DNA of 64,000 nt from Variovorax paradoxus (GCF_902712855.1 NZ_LR743507.1:3210001-3274000); one strand, 5' to 3'. Positions 33,431-43,247 are shown, numbered from the stretch's first letter. The notes: a model not told the origin generated them from the sequence alone. Made by a program: numbers and translations.

Positions 33431-36037
33431 TCAGGACGCAAGCGCTTCCATCAGTTCGGTCTCGATCGCGAGCTGCGTCTTCTGGCCCTGTAGCTCGGGG
33501 CCGCTGATCAGGAAGGTGTCTTCGACCCGCTCGCCCAGCGTCGTGACCTTGGCGAGCTGCAGGTTCAAGTGATGGCGTGCCAGCACCCGGGCCACCGAAT
33601 ACAGCAGGCCGGCGCGGTCGCTCGCCGAGATATTGAGCAGCCAGCGCTGTGCCTTGTCGTCTGGAAGCAGGCTGATGCGCGGCTTGATCGGAAAGCTGCG
33701 CACCCGGCGCGAGACCCGGCCCATGCTGGGCGAGGGCAGGGCGCCGGCCTCGGTGAGTGTCTGCGCCAGGCCCTGCTCGACCATGCTGATCAGGTCGCGG
33801 TAGTGGTCCGGCAGGAAAGTCGTCACCACCTGGAAGGTGTCGAGCGCGTAGCCGTTGCTCGTGGTGTGCACCTTGGCGTCCAGGATGCTGAAGGACGCCT
33901 GGTCGAAATATCCGCAGATGCGCGCGAACAGGTCGGGCTGGTCGGGCGTGTACACCACCACCTGCAGGCCTTCGCCCACTGGCGACAGGTGCGCACGCAC
34001 GATGGGTGGCGCCTTCGGATCGACCTGCACGTTCTTCGGCGGCACGAACCGCGAGAGCTGCTTGGCGTGCCAGGCGATCTCGGTGGCGTCGTGGCGCATG
34101 AAGTAGCCCACGTCGAGCGTGTCCCACAGCGCCTTGTGCGCCTCGAAGCGCTGGGCGTGCAGCGCGAGCTGCACCAGCGCCTCGCGCTTGCGTGCCTCGA
34201 CTTCGGCATCCGGGTCGGGCATGCGGCCGCCCAGCGCGCGCAGCGTGTAGCGGTAGAGGTCTTCGAGCAGCTTGCCTTTCCAGGCGTTCCACACGCGCGG
34301 CGAGGTGCCCCGGATGTCGGCGATCGTCAGCAGGTACAGCGCCGTCAGGTAGCGCTCGTTGCCCACGCGCTTGGCGAACGCGCCGATGACCTCGGGGTCG
34401 CTCAGGTCCTGCTTCTGGGCGACCTGGCTCATCACGAGGTGCTCGGCCACAAGGAATTCGATGAGCCTGGCGTCCTCGCGGGCGATGCCGTGCTGCTTGC
34501 AGAAGCGCTGCACATCGCGCGCGCCCAGCGTGGAATGGTCGCCGCCGCGGCCCTTGGCGATGTCGTGGAAGAGCGCGGCCACATACAGGATCCAGGGCTT
34601 GTCCCAGCCGGCGGCGAGCTGCGAGCAGAACGGGTACTCGTGCGCATGCTCGGCGATGAAGAAGCGCCGCACGTTGCGCAGCACCATCAGGATGTGCTGG
34701 TCGACCGTGTAGACATGGAACAGGTCGTGCTGCATCTGCCCCACGATGCTGCGGAACACGCGCAGGTAGCGTCCGAGCACCGAGGTCTGGTTCATCAGCC
34801 GGAAAGCGTGCGTGATGCCGTAGGGCTGCAGCAGGATCCGCATGAAGGTCTCATGGTTGGCCGGATCGTTGCGGAACTTGCTGTCCATGACGTGGCGCGC
34901 GTTGTAGAGCGCCCGCAGGGTGCGCGCCGACAGGCCCTTCACGCCGATGGTCTTCTGGTACAGCAGGAAGGTCTCGAGCACCGCATGCGGCTCGCGCTCG
35001 TAGAGGTCGTCGCTGGCGATCTCGATCAGGCCGGCGCGCTCGTAGAAGCGCTCGTTGATCGGCGTGTGCTGCTCGTCGCTGGGCTGCAGCCGCTCGGAAA
35101 TGTTCAGCAGCAGGATCTGGTTGAGCTGCGACACCGCCTTGGCGGCCCAGTAGTAGCGGCGCATGAGCGCCTCGCTCGACTTGCGCTGCGATTCGCCCTC
35201 GTAGCCGAAGCTCGCGGCTACCGCGGTCTGCAGGTCGAACACCAGCCGGTCTTCGCGGCGGTTGGCGATCACGTGCAGACGGGCGCGGATGAGCGAGAGC
35301 AGGGCCTCGTTGCGCTTGATCTGCTGGGCCTCGAAGGAGGTTGCCAGGCCATTCTTGGCGAGGTCGTCCCAGCGGCTGCCGAAGCCGGCGGCCTTGGTCA
35401 TCCAGAGGATGGTCTGCAGGTCGCGCAGGCCGCCCGGCGATTCCTTGCAGTTGGGTTCCAGCGCGTAGGGGGTGTTGTCGAACTTCTGGTGGCGATGCCG
35501 CATCTCCTGTGACTTGGCCACGAAGAACGCCTGCGGATCGATGGCACGGGCGAAGCGGCGGCGAAAGGCGGTGAAAAGCTTCTTGTCGCCGGTGATCAGC
35601 CGCGCCTCGAGCAGCGAGGTCTGGACGGTGACGTCCTTTTCGGCTTCGGCCAGGCACTCCTCGAGCGTACGGACACTGGAGCCGATTTCGAGGCCCGCAT
35701 CCCAGCAGTGGCCGATGAAGGCCTCGATGCGGGCTGGCTCGATGGCGTTCTCATGGCCTTCGGGCGGCAGCAGCAGCAGCACGTCGACGTCCGAATACGG
35801 AAACAGTTCCCCGCGCCCGTAGCCGCCCACGGCGACCAGCGAAAGCGCGTCGCCGAAGCCGGCGTCCTGCCACAGGGAGGCAAGCGTCTCGTCGGCCAGT
35901 GCCGAGAGCTGACGCAGCACGGTGTGCACGCTGCGCGTCGGTGCGCGTGCAAAGCGCAGGGTGTCGAAAAGGGCGAGCTTCCTGGCGCGATAGGCTTCGC
36001 GCAGCGTCGCCACGTCGATCTTGGCTGCTTCGATCAC
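33431..36037 (-). CDS. glnD: Bifunctional uridylyltransferase/uridylyl-removing enzyme GlnD
   Basis: Senses glutamine and adds or removes UMP on PII proteins, setting nitrogen status. The 868 residues have the nucleotidyltransferase motif GGYGRGELFPYSDVD (71-85), a GlnD/GlnE-type helical region (KESPGGLRDLQT near 197), an HD hydrolase domain (LFHDIAKGRGGDHS near 488-501) and two C-terminal ACT domains (about 690-770 and 795-868) that bind glutamine. All key residues look intact. It starts 22 bases after map on the same strand, a map-glnD order common in proteobacteria. Confidence 0.97.
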   Translation of the reverse strand: MIEAAKIDVATLREAYRARKLALFDTLRFARAPTRSVHTVLRQLSALADETLASLWQDAGFGDALSLVAVGGYGRGELFPYSDVDVLLLLPPEGHENAIEPARIEAFIGHCWDAGLEIGSSVRTLEECLAEAEKDVTVQTSLLEARLITGDKKLFTAFRRRFARAIDPQAFFVAKSQEMRHRHQKFDNTPYALEPNCKESPGGLRDLQTILWMTKAAGFGSRWDDLAKNGLATSFEAQQIKRNEALLSLIRARLHVIANRREDRLVFDLQTAVAASFGYEGESQRKSSEALMRRYYWAAKAVSQLNQILLLNISERLQPSDEQHTPINERFYERAGLIEIASDDLYEREPHAVLETFLLYQKTIGVKGLSARTLRALYNARHVMDSKFRNDPANHETFMRILLQPYGITHAFRLMNQTSVLGRYLRVFRSIVGQMQHDLFHVYTVDQHILMVLRNVRRFFIAEHAHEYPFCSQLAAGWDKPWILYVAALFHDIAKGRGGDHSTLGARDVQRFCKQHGIAREDARLIEFLVAEHLVMSQVAQKQDLSDPEVIGAFAKRVGNERYLTALYLLTIADIRGTSPRVWNAWKGKLLEDLYRYTLRALGGRMPDPDAEVEARKREALVQLALHAQRFEAHKALWDTLDVGYFMRHDATEIAWHAKQLSRFVPPKNVQVDPKAPPIVRAHLSPVGEGLQVVVYTPDQPDLFARICGYFDQASFSILDAKVHTTSNGYALDTFQVVTTFLPDHYRDLISMVEQGLAQTLTEAGALPSPSMGRVSRRVRSFPIKPRISLLPDDKAQRWLLNISASDRAGLLYSVARVLARHHLNLQLAKVTTLGERVEDTFLISGPELQGQKTQLAIETELMEALAS

Positions 36038-36059
36038 GTGCGGGGAACGCGCGGGCGCG

Positions 36060-36884
36060 TCAGGTCTTGGTGGAGGTGACGAAGGAGGGCAGCGGCGGGC
36101 TGCCTTCGGACAGGGTCAGCACTTCGTAGCCGGTCTCGGTGACCAGCACGGTGTGTTCCCACTGGGCCGACAGCGAATGGTCGCGCGTGACGATGGTCCA
36201 GCCGTCGTACTGGCCGCCCTTGAAGTCTTCCTTCACGTCGCGCTTGCCGGCATTGATCATCGGCTCGATGGTGAAGATCATGCCGGGCTTGAGCTCTTCC
36301 ATCGTGCCCGGGCGGCCGTAGTGCAGGACCTGGGGTTCCTCGTGGAAGCGCTGGCCCACGCCGTGGCCGCAGAACTCGCGCACCACCGAGAAGCCCTGGC
36401 CTTCGGCGAACTTCTGGATCGCATGGCCCACGTCGCCCAGGTGGCCGCCGGGGCGCACCTGCATGATGCCGTGCCACATGGCCTCGAAGGTGAGGTTGCA
36501 CAGGCGCTTGGCGGCGATGGAGGCGTCGCCGATCACGTACATGCGGCTGTTGTCGCCGAACCAGCCGTCCTTGATGACGGTCACGTCGACGTTCATGATG
36601 TCGCCCTTCTTCAGGGGCTTGTCATTGGGAATGCCGTGGCAGACCACGTGGTTGACCGAGGTGCAGAGCGATTTGGGGAAGGGGACGCTGCTCGCGCCCA
36701 TGTAGCCCAACGTGGCGGAGGTGGTGCCCTGCTTGACCATGTATTCGGCGGCGAGCCGGTCGACGTCGTTGGTCGTGATGCCGGGCTTGATGAGGGGCGT
36801 GAGGTAATCCAGCACCTCGGAGGCAAGGCGGCAGGCGACCCGCATGGCTTCGATGCCCGCAGCGTCTTTGTAGTTAATGCTCAT
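36060..36884 (-). CDS. map: Methionine aminopeptidase, type I
   Basis: Removes the N-terminal Met from nascent proteins after deformylation; cytosolic dinuclear metal enzyme. The 274 residues contain CTSVNHVVCHGIPNDKPLKK near 77, metal ligands in NVDVTVIKDGWFGDNSRMY, GHGVGQRFHEEP near 178, FTIEPMINAG near 208 and QWEHTVLVTETG near 241. Start ATG 36884 opens at MSINYKDAAGIEAMR; an in-frame upstream extension is not typical. It is divergent from purL with about 197 bases between. Confidence 0.96.
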   Translation of the reverse strand: MSINYKDAAGIEAMRVACRLASEVLDYLTPLIKPGITTNDVDRLAAEYMVKQGTTSATLGYMGASSVPFPKSLCTSVNHVVCHGIPNDKPLKKGDIMNVDVTVIKDGWFGDNSRMYVIGDASIAAKRLCNLTFEAMWHGIMQVRPGGHLGDVGHAIQKFAEGQGFSVVREFCGHGVGQRFHEEPQVLHYGRPGTMEELKPGMIFTIEPMINAGKRDVKEDFKGGQYDGWTIVTRDHSLSAQWEHTVLVTETGYEVLTLSEGSPPLPSFVTSTKT

Positions 36885-36991
36885 GCCGGAATTATCCCAT
36901 CCAGCAGGTGAACCTGCCCCCGACGCGGGCCACTTCGTGTCCCCGCTGCCCTCCAATGAGGTGGCCAGCGCAGGGCGGCCCGGGGTTGGCC

Positions 36992-36997
36992 TAAAAT
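36992..36997 (+). promoter_or_regulatory. Candidate -10 element for purL
   Basis: TAAAAT stands in GGCCTAAAATTGCGGG, 85 bases before the chosen purL start. It matches the sigma-70 -10 at 5 of 6. No good -35 is visible 16-18 bases upstream. A transcript from here would begin near 37004, which argues against using the ATG at 37013 as the translation start. Confidence 0.4.
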
Positions 36998-37081
36998 TGC
37001 GGGTTAACGCGGATGGCCCCAGTCAGCGGCCATCCGCCTCGATTCCTTGATTTCCAACGCGCCCCCGAGGCCCCACCGACC

Positions 37082-40000
37082 GTGACGCAGCCCGCACCTC
37101 AAGCCCTTCCTGTCGTAACCATGTTCGAGGGCGGCAGCGCACTCAGCGATTTCCGCGCACGCCAGCTTCTGCCGAAGCTGCAGGCCATCGAGCCGCGCAT
37201 CGAGGGCATTTCGGCCCGCTTCGTCCACCTCGTGGTGACCGAGGCCGCCCTCGGCACCGCCGAGCGCGAGCGCTTCGCGGCACTGCTGACCTATGGCGAG
37301 CCCTTCGAGTCGCCGGCCAGATCGACCACCTCGGTGGTCGTGACACCCCGCCTGGGCACCGTGTCGCCCTGGGCCTCCAAGGCCACCGACATCGCCCACA
37401 ACTGCGGCCTGGCGCTGCGCCGGGTCGAACGCGTCACCCAGTACCACCTGAAACTCAAGGCCCCGCTGATCGGCAAGGCGCCCGTGCTCGAGGGCGACCA
37501 GTTGGCCGCCGCGGCCGGCCCGCTGCATGACCGCATGACCGAATCGGTGCTGGCCACCGTCGAGCAGGCGGCCAGCCTGTTCAGCGAACTGCCGGCCCAG
37601 CCCATGGCGCAGGTCGATGTGCAGGCCGGCGGCCGCGCCGCGCTGGTCGCGGCCAACACCGGCTTCGGCCTGGCGCTGGCCGAGGACGAGATCGACTACC
37701 TCGTCGATGCCTTCACCCGCCTGGGCCGCAATCCCAGCGACGTCGAACTGATGATGTTCGCGCAGGCCAACAGCGAGCACTGCCGCCACAAGATCTTCAA
37801 CGCCCAGTTCACCATCGACGGCAAGGCCCAGCCCCAGAGCCTCTTCTCGATGATCCGGCACACCGAGAAGCAGAACCCGCAGCACACCGTCATCGCCTAT
37901 GCGGACAACGCCTCGGTGATGGAGGGCGCGACCATCGAACGGTTCATTCCGGCCGCGGGTTCTCAGAGCTATCAGAAAGACAGCGCGCTGAGCCACGTGC
38001 TGATGAAGGTCGAGACGCACAACCATCCGACCGCGATTTCCCCGTTCCCGGGCGCCTCCACCGGCGCGGGCGGCGAGATCCGCGACGAGGGCGCCACCGG
38101 CCGCGGCTCCAGGCCCAAGGCCGGCCTGACCGGCTTCACAGTGTCGAAGCTGTGGCCTGAAGATGGTCACTACGGCAAGCCCGAGCACATCGCCAGCCCG
38201 CTGCAGATCATGACCGAGGGTCCGCTGGGCGGCGCAGCGTTCAACAACGAATTCGGCCGGCCCAACCTGCTGGGCTACTTCCGAGAGTACGAGCAGGCGG
38301 TGGCGAGCGACCTCGACACCGTGCAGCGCGGCTACCACAAGCCGATCATGATCGCGGGCGGCCTTGGCAGCATCGACGCCACGCAGACCAAGAAGATCCA
38401 GTTCCCGGCCGGCTCGCTGCTGATCCAGCTCGGCGGCCCCGGCATGCGCATCGGCATGGGCGGCAGCGCCGCCAGCTCGATGGCGACCGGCGCCAACGCG
38501 GCCGAACTCGACTTCGACTCGGTGCAGCGCGGCAACCCCGAGATCGAGCGCCGGGCGCAGGAGGTCATCAACCACTGCTGGCAGCAGGGCGCGGCCAACC
38601 CGATCCTGGCGATCCACGACGTGGGCGCCGGCGGCCTGAGCAACGCGTTTCCGGAGCTGACCAACGACGCCGGACGCGGCGCGCGCTTCGACCTGCGCGC
38701 CGTGCCGCTCGAAGAGTCGGGCATGGCGCCCAAGGAGATCTGGTGCAACGAGAGCCAGGAGCGCTATGTGCTGGCCATTGCGCCGGAGTCGCTCGAGCAG
38801 TTCAAGGCCTTCTGCGAGCGCGAGCGCTGCCCGTTCTCGGTGGTGGGCGTCGCGACCGAGGAGCGCCAGCTGCTGGTGGCAGACGAAGGCGCCAACGTGC
38901 AGCCCGTCGACATGCCGATGGACGTGCTGCTCGGCAAGCCGCCCAAGATGCACCGCGACGTGAAGAGCTTGACACGCGTCTTCAAGCCGCTCGACCTCAC
39001 GGGCGTCGACCTGCAGAAGGCCGCCATCGACGTGCTGTCGCACCCGACCGTGGCCTCCAAGCGCTTCCTCATCACCATCGGCGACCGCACCGTGGGGGGC
39101 ATGAGCCACCGCGACCAGATGGTCGGCCCGTGGCAGGTGCCCGTGGCCGATTGCGCCGTGACGCTCGCCGACTACAAGGGCTTTGCCGGCGAAGCCATGA
39201 GCATGGGCGAGCGCACGCCGCTGGCCGCGCTCGACGCGCCGGCCTCGGGCCGCATGGCCGTGGCCGAGGCGATCACGAACCTGCTGGCCGCGCCGATCGA
39301 GCTTTCACGCGTGAAGCTGTCGGCCAACTGGATGGCCGCCTGCGGCGAGCCCGGCGAGGACGCTGCGCTGTACGAGACGGTGAAGGCCGTGGGCCTGGAG
39401 CTGTGCCCGGCACTGGGCGTATCGATTCCGGTCGGCAAGGATTCGCTGTCCATGCGCACCCAATGGAAAGACGGCGCTGAAGCCAAGCGGGTCACCTCGC
39501 CCGTGAGCCTGATCGTGACCGCCTTCGCCTCGCTGGCCGACGTGCGCGGCACGCTCACGCCGCAACTCGACGCCGAAGAAGCCGACACCACGCTGGTGCT
39601 CGTCGACCTGGGCCAGGGCAAGCACCGCATGGCAGGCAGCATCCTGTCGCAGACGCTCAACCAGAGCGGCGACACGGTCCCCGACCTGGACGACCCGGCG
39701 CAGCTCGTGGCCCTGGTCAATGCCGTGAACGCGCTGCGCGCCGACGGCAAGATCCTGGCCATGCACGACCGCAGCGACGGCGGGCTGTTCGCCACCGCGT
39801 GCGAAATGGCGTTTGCCGGCCACGTGGGCGTGGCGCTGAACGTCGACATGCTCGTGACGGAAGGCGACGGCATTTCCGACAGCCGCATGGAGACCGGCGA
39901 CGCCAAGAACTGGGCGCAGCAGGTCAGCGCGCGTCGCGAAGAACTCACGCTCAAGGCGCTGTTCAACGAAGAACTCGGCATGGTGCTGCAGGTGCGCACC

Positions 40001-41098
40001 GCCGAGCGCAACGACGTCATGCAGGTGCTGCGTGCCCACGGCCTCAGCACGCACAGCCACTTCGTCGGCAAGACGCGCCCCGCCAGCTCCGCCATGGATG
40101 CGGGCAAGGGCAAGGTCGAAATCTGGCGCGATGCCAAGTCGGTGTTCAGCGCCAGCCTGCACGACCTGCACCAGGTGTGGGATTCGGTCAGCTGGAAGAT
40201 CGCCCGCGAGCGCGACAACCCGGCCTGCGCCGACGCCGAGCACGCCGCAGCGGGCGTGCCGAACGACCCGGGCATGCACGTGTTCCTGCCGAACGCGCAA
40301 CAGTCCGTGGCTCTGGCACCGGCCATCCTGCAGTCGCGCCCCAAGGTCGCGATCCTGCGCGAGCAGGGCGTCAACTCGCACGTCGAGATGGCCTACGCCT
40401 TCACCGAAGCGGGCTTCGAGGCCTTCGACGTGCACATGACCGACCTGCAGTCGGGCAGGGCGGACCTCGCCGATTTCAAGGGCGTGGTGGCCTGCGGTGG
40501 CTTCAGCTATGGCGATACGCTGGGCGCCGGCATCGGCTGGGCGCGCAGCATCACCTTCAACCCGAAGCTGGCCGAGCAGTTCAAGACCTTCTTCGGCCGC
40601 GCCGACACCTTCGGGCTGGGCGTGTGCAACGGCTGCCAGATGTTCGCCGAACTGGCCGACATCATTCCGGGCGCCGAAGCCTGGCCGCGATTCACCACCA
40701 ACCAGAGCGAGCGCTTCGAGGCGCGGCTGTCGATGGTCGAGGTGCTGGAGTCGCCCAGCATCTTCTTCGCGGGCATGGCCGGCAGCCGCCTGCCGATCGC
40801 CGTGGCGCACGGCGAGGGCTACGCCAACTTCAAGCATCGTGGCGACGCGGCCAAGGCCATCGGCGCGATGCGCTTCGTCGACAACCACGGCCAGCCGACC
40901 GAGCAGTACCCGTTCAACCCGAACGGCAGCGCCGGCGGCCTGACCTCGGTGACCACGCCGGACGGTCGCTTCACCGCGGTCATGCCGCACCCGGAGCGCG
41001 TGTTCCGCAACATCCAGATGAGCTGGACCTCGGGCGACCGCAGCGAACTCAGCCCCTGGATGCAGATCTGGCGCAACGCGCGCAAGTGGGTGGGCTGA
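37082..41098 (+). CDS. purL: Phosphoribosylformylglycinamidine synthase PurL
   Basis: Fourth step of purine synthesis: FGAR plus glutamine and ATP to FGAM. Large single-chain form of about 1,338 residues, slightly longer than the 1,295 of E. coli. It shows the N-terminal PurS-like part, the linker with ANSEHCRHKIFNAQF, ATP site KVETHNHPTAISPFPGASTG, a second AIRS-like half, and a C-terminal glutamine amidotransferase with the nucleophile in LGVCNGCQMF and the His/Glu pair in MPHPERVF. The start is uncertain: GTG 37082 (after GAGG) is used here, ATG 37121 is possible, and the frame extends to ATG 37013. Confidence 0.96.
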   Translation: MTQPAPQALPVVTMFEGGSALSDFRARQLLPKLQAIEPRIEGISARFVHLVVTEAALGTAERERFAALLTYGEPFESPARSTTSVVVTPRLGTVSPWASKATDIAHNCGLALRRVERVTQYHLKLKAPLIGKAPVLEGDQLAAAAGPLHDRMTESVLATVEQAASLFSELPAQPMAQVDVQAGGRAALVAANTGFGLALAEDEIDYLVDAFTRLGRNPSDVELMMFAQANSEHCRHKIFNAQFTIDGKAQPQSLFSMIRHTEKQNPQHTVIAYADNASVMEGATIERFIPAAGSQSYQKDSALSHVLMKVETHNHPTAISPFPGASTGAGGEIRDEGATGRGSRPKAGLTGFTVSKLWPEDGHYGKPEHIASPLQIMTEGPLGGAAFNNEFGRPNLLGYFREYEQAVASDLDTVQRGYHKPIMIAGGLGSIDATQTKKIQFPAGSLLIQLGGPGMRIGMGGSAASSMATGANAAELDFDSVQRGNPEIERRAQEVINHCWQQGAANPILAIHDVGAGGLSNAFPELTNDAGRGARFDLRAVPLEESGMAPKEIWCNESQERYVLAIAPESLEQFKAFCERERCPFSVVGVATEERQLLVADEGANVQPVDMPMDVLLGKPPKMHRDVKSLTRVFKPLDLTGVDLQKAAIDVLSHPTVASKRFLITIGDRTVGGMSHRDQMVGPWQVPVADCAVTLADYKGFAGEAMSMGERTPLAALDAPASGRMAVAEAITNLLAAPIELSRVKLSANWMAACGEPGEDAALYETVKAVGLELCPALGVSIPVGKDSLSMRTQWKDGAEAKRVTSPVSLIVTAFASLADVRGTLTPQLDAEEADTTLVLVDLGQGKHRMAGSILSQTLNQSGDTVPDLDDPAQLVALVNAVNALRADGKILAMHDRSDGGLFATACEMAFAGHVGVALNVDMLVTEGDGISDSRMETGDAKNWAQQVSARREELTLKALFNEELGMVLQVRTAERNDVMQVLRAHGLSTHSHFVGKTRPASSAMDAGKGKVEIWRDAKSVFSASLHDLHQVWDSVSWKIARERDNPACADAEHAAAGVPNDPGMHVFLPNAQQSVALAPAILQSRPKVAILREQGVNSHVEMAYAFTEAGFEAFDVHMTDLQSGRADLADFKGVVACGGFSYGDTLGAGIGWARSITFNPKLAEQFKTFFGRADTFGLGVCNGCQMFAELADIIPGAEAWPRFTTNQSERFEARLSMVEVLESPSIFFAGMAGSRLPIAVAHGEGYANFKHRGDAAKAIGAMRFVDNHGQPTEQYPFNPNGSAGGLTSVTTPDGRFTAVMPHPERVFRNIQMSWTSGDRSELSPWMQIWRNARKWVG

Positions 41099-41105
41099 CC
41101 GGCCG

Positions 41106-41417
41106 ATGCTCGATCTCGATCACCCGCAAAGCCGGCATGTGCTGGAAGCGGCGCGGATCGAGGACCTGATCCGCAAGCAGCTGCTCACGTGGCGCGCCGA
41201 CGAGGCACTGGCCTCGTCGGCGCGCATTGAGATCCTGCAGGTGCTGCTGCCGCAGCTCGAAGCGCTCAACGCGGCGCACTTCGGAGCATCGCGCAGGATC
41301 CACGGCACGCTCGACGCATTGGGCAAAGCCGTGCAGGGCATCGATGCCGACAAGGCGTGGCAGGTCTTCGGAGCCTTCGACGGGCCAGGAGACAACTTCG
41401 GTACCTGGGCCATCTGA
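41106..41417 (+). CDS. Small protein of unknown function
   Basis: A 103-residue reading frame begins 7 bases after the purL stop and ends 23 bases before a bidirectional terminator, so it is probably the last gene of the purL transcript. The product is soluble and helical, with an amphipathic N-terminal half (HPQSRHVLEAARIEDLIRKQ) and a C-terminal KAWQVFGAFDGPGDNFGTWA. I do not recognise a family. Position, composition and codon use look like a real gene. Confidence 0.65.
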   Translation: MLDLDHPQSRHVLEAARIEDLIRKQLLTWRADEALASSARIEILQVLLPQLEALNAAHFGASRRIHGTLDALGKAVQGIDADKAWQVFGAFDGPGDNFGTWAI

Positions 41418-41440
41418 AGCAGGCGACCGGCCGGCCATGA

Positions 41441-41466
41441 AAAAAGCGACCCGAAGGTCGCTTTTT
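41441..41466. terminator. Bidirectional intrinsic terminator, purL unit and ppiC unit
   Basis: AAAAAGCGACC-CGAA-GGTCGCTTTTT is a perfect 11-base inverted repeat with a 4-base loop, carrying a T-tract on each strand. It stands between converging transcripts and fits a shared terminator. The UUCG/CGAA-type loop adds stability. Confidence 0.92.
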
Positions 41467-41504
41467 CTATTCGCGGAACACCGCGAACCCTGGGGGTGTA
41501 CGAG

Positions 41505-42290
41505 TTACTCCACCTTCGCCTTCGCGCGCAGTTCTTCCTGGTACTTCTGCAGGCGTTGCTGCTGCAGCTGCTGCGTGATCTGCGGCTTCACTTCCTCGAT
41601 CTTCGGCAGCTGCGCCTGGCGGATGTCGTCCACGCGGATGATGTGGTAGCCGAATTGGGTCTTGATGGGCGCGGGGGTGGTCTCGCCCTTCTTGAGCTTG
41701 ATCATCGCTTCCGAGAACTCGGGCACGAAGCTCGCGGGATTGGCCCAGTCGAGGTCGCCGCCGTTGGCACCCGAACCCGGATCCTTGCTCTGCTTCTTGG
41801 CGATGTCTTCGAACTTGGCGCCCTTCTTTAGGTCGGCCATGATCTTCTTGGCCTGGTCTTCGGTCTCCACCAGGATGTGGCGGGCCTTGTATTCCTTGCC
41901 GCCGTTGGCCGCCACGAACTTGTCGTACTCGGCCTTCACGTCGGCGTCCGACACCGGGTTGGTCTTGCGGTAGTTCTCGAACAGCGCGCGGATCAGGATG
42001 GCCTGGCGGGCGAGTTCGAGCTGGTTCTTGTAGTCCTCGCTGACGTCGAGACCCTGCTTCTGCGCTTCCTGCATGAACACTTCGCGCGCCACGATTTCCT
42101 CGCGCAGCTGGCTTTGCATTTCAGGCGTCACCGGACGGCCTGCGGCTGCCAGTTGCTGGGCCAGAACGTCCATGCGGGCCTTGGGCACCGGCTTGCCGTT
42201 CACGATGGCTGCGTTCTGCGCCAGCGCCGCCGTGGAAGTGGCACCGAGCAGCACTGCGGCCGCGACGGCCTGCAAGATTTGTTTTTTCAT
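41505..42290 (-). CDS. Periplasmic parvulin-type peptidyl-prolyl isomerase
   Basis: A 261-residue secreted foldase of the SurA/PpiC type. Signal peptide about 1-24 (ending ALAQ), an N-terminal helical SurA_N-like part (PKARMDVLAQQLAAAGRP), then a single rotamase domain (about 130-225) with KARHILVETEDQAKKIM and GGDLDWANPASFVPEFSEAM, and a Gln-rich C-terminal helix (QQLQQQRLQKYQEEL). Probably assists outer-membrane or secreted proteins. It follows bolA by 127 bases, in which a pyrimidine-rich strand but no clear promoter is seen. Confidence 0.93.
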   Translation of the reverse strand: MKKQILQAVAAAVLLGATSTAALAQNAAIVNGKPVPKARMDVLAQQLAAAGRPVTPEMQSQLREEIVAREVFMQEAQKQGLDVSEDYKNQLELARQAILIRALFENYRKTNPVSDADVKAEYDKFVAANGGKEYKARHILVETEDQAKKIMADLKKGAKFEDIAKKQSKDPGSGANGGDLDWANPASFVPEFSEAMIKLKKGETTPAPIKTQFGYHIIRVDDIRQAQLPKIEEVKPQITQQLQQQRLQKYQEELRAKAKVE

Positions 42291-42417
42291 GGAATGAATA
42301 TCGAGCTGGGAAGGAAATGCGCTTGTAGGAAAACGCGCGGGAAAGAAAGCAGGGAAGGGGAGGAAAAGGGGAGCGCTGCAACCGCGTCGAAAGCGGTGCG
42401 AGCTTGCGTTGGACGAC

Positions 42418-42693
42418 TCAGAGCACCTCGATGGCGATGGCGTGCAGACCCTGTGCGATAAAAACCTGGAGGGCATCATACACAAGCCGATGCCGCGCCA
42501 CGCGGGGATTCCCGTCGAACATGGGGGAGGCGATGCGCACGCGGAAATGGGTGCCGTAGCCCGCCGCATTGGCGCCCGAATGGCCCGCATGGGCAGCGCT
42601 TTCGTCGATCACTTCGAGCTCGGTCGGGGCGAGCTTCTCGCGCAATACGGCCTCGAGGGCTGCGGTGGTCGGCAACTCTGCGGTGGTGCTCAT
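42418..42693 (-). CDS. BolA-family protein
   Basis: A 91-residue BolA/YrbA-like protein. The family works with monothiol glutaredoxins in Fe-S or redox sensing and, as BolA itself, affects cell shape genes. Conserved features are ALEAVLREKLAPTELEVIDES, HFRVRIASPMFDGNPRVARH and VYDALQ near the end. The usual helix-turn-helix-like core with its conserved His is present (VARHRLVYDAL). ATG 42693; 11 bases separate it from the end of yciB. Confidence 0.9.
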   Translation of the reverse strand: MSTTAELPTTAALEAVLREKLAPTELEVIDESAAHAGHSGANAAGYGTHFRVRIASPMFDGNPRVARHRLVYDALQVFIAQGLHAIAIEVL

Positions 42694-42704
42694 GGTGCCT
42701 CCCG

Positions 42705-43247
42705 TCATGCCGTGGGCTTGTCGTCGTTCTTAAGGTGCGGGGCGATGTACAGGCCCTGCGCCACCAGGAAGACGATCGGGAATACGTAGCCCCAGAGCTT
42801 GAAGTTGACCCAGGCCTCGGTCGTGAAGTACGCCGCCACATAGCCGTTGATGAGGGCCATGAACAGGCAGTAGCCGATCCACGCCACGTTCAGCCGGCCC
42901 CAGATGCGATCGGGCAGCTCGAGCTGCGAGCCCAGCAGCATCTTGAGAAAGTTCTTCTTCAGCGCCCAGAGCGCCACTGCCAGCGCGATGGCCATGGCGC
43001 CGTACAGCACGGTCGGCTTCCACTTGATGAAGCGGTCGTCATGCAGCACGAGCGTGAGCGTGCCGAACAGCAGGATCAGCACCAGCGTGGCCTTCTGCAT
43101 GGCCTGCAGCTTGCGCTCGGTGGCGTAGATGATGGCCATCTGCACCACGGTGGCGGCCATCAGCACGCCGGTGGCGGTGTAGATGTCGCCGAGCTTGTAC
43201 GCGACGAAGAACAGCAGGATCGGAAAGAAGTCGAGGATCAGTTTCAT
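42705..43247 (-). CDS. yciB: Inner-membrane septation protein YciB/IspA family
   Basis: A 180-residue membrane protein with five or six helices. The family begins MKLILDFFPILLFFVAYK and contains FIKWKPTVLYGAMAIAL and WVNFKLWGYVFPIVFLV, all seen here. YciB proteins affect cell septation and envelope integrity in several gram-negatives; mechanism is unsettled. The ATG at 43247 overlaps the msrB stop (ATGA). Confidence 0.93.
   Translation of the reverse strand: MKLILDFFPILLFFVAYKLGDIYTATGVLMAATVVQMAIIYATERKLQAMQKATLVLILLFGTLTLVLHDDRFIKWKPTVLYGAMAIALAVALWALKKNFLKMLLGSQLELPDRIWGRLNVAWIGYCLFMALINGYVAAYFTTEAWVNFKLWGYVFPIVFLVAQGLYIAPHLKNDDKPTA

Noticed and set aside
37013..37081. Extended N-terminus of PurL from ATG 37013
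   Set aside because: The candidate -10 TAAAAT would start transcription about 10 bases before this ATG, and the added Pro-rich residues do not resemble PurL. GTG 37082 or ATG 37121 is more likely.
37004..39109. 701-codon frame on the minus strand opposite purL
   Set aside because: Composition is typical of antisense frames of high-GC genes, and purL is intact in the same interval.
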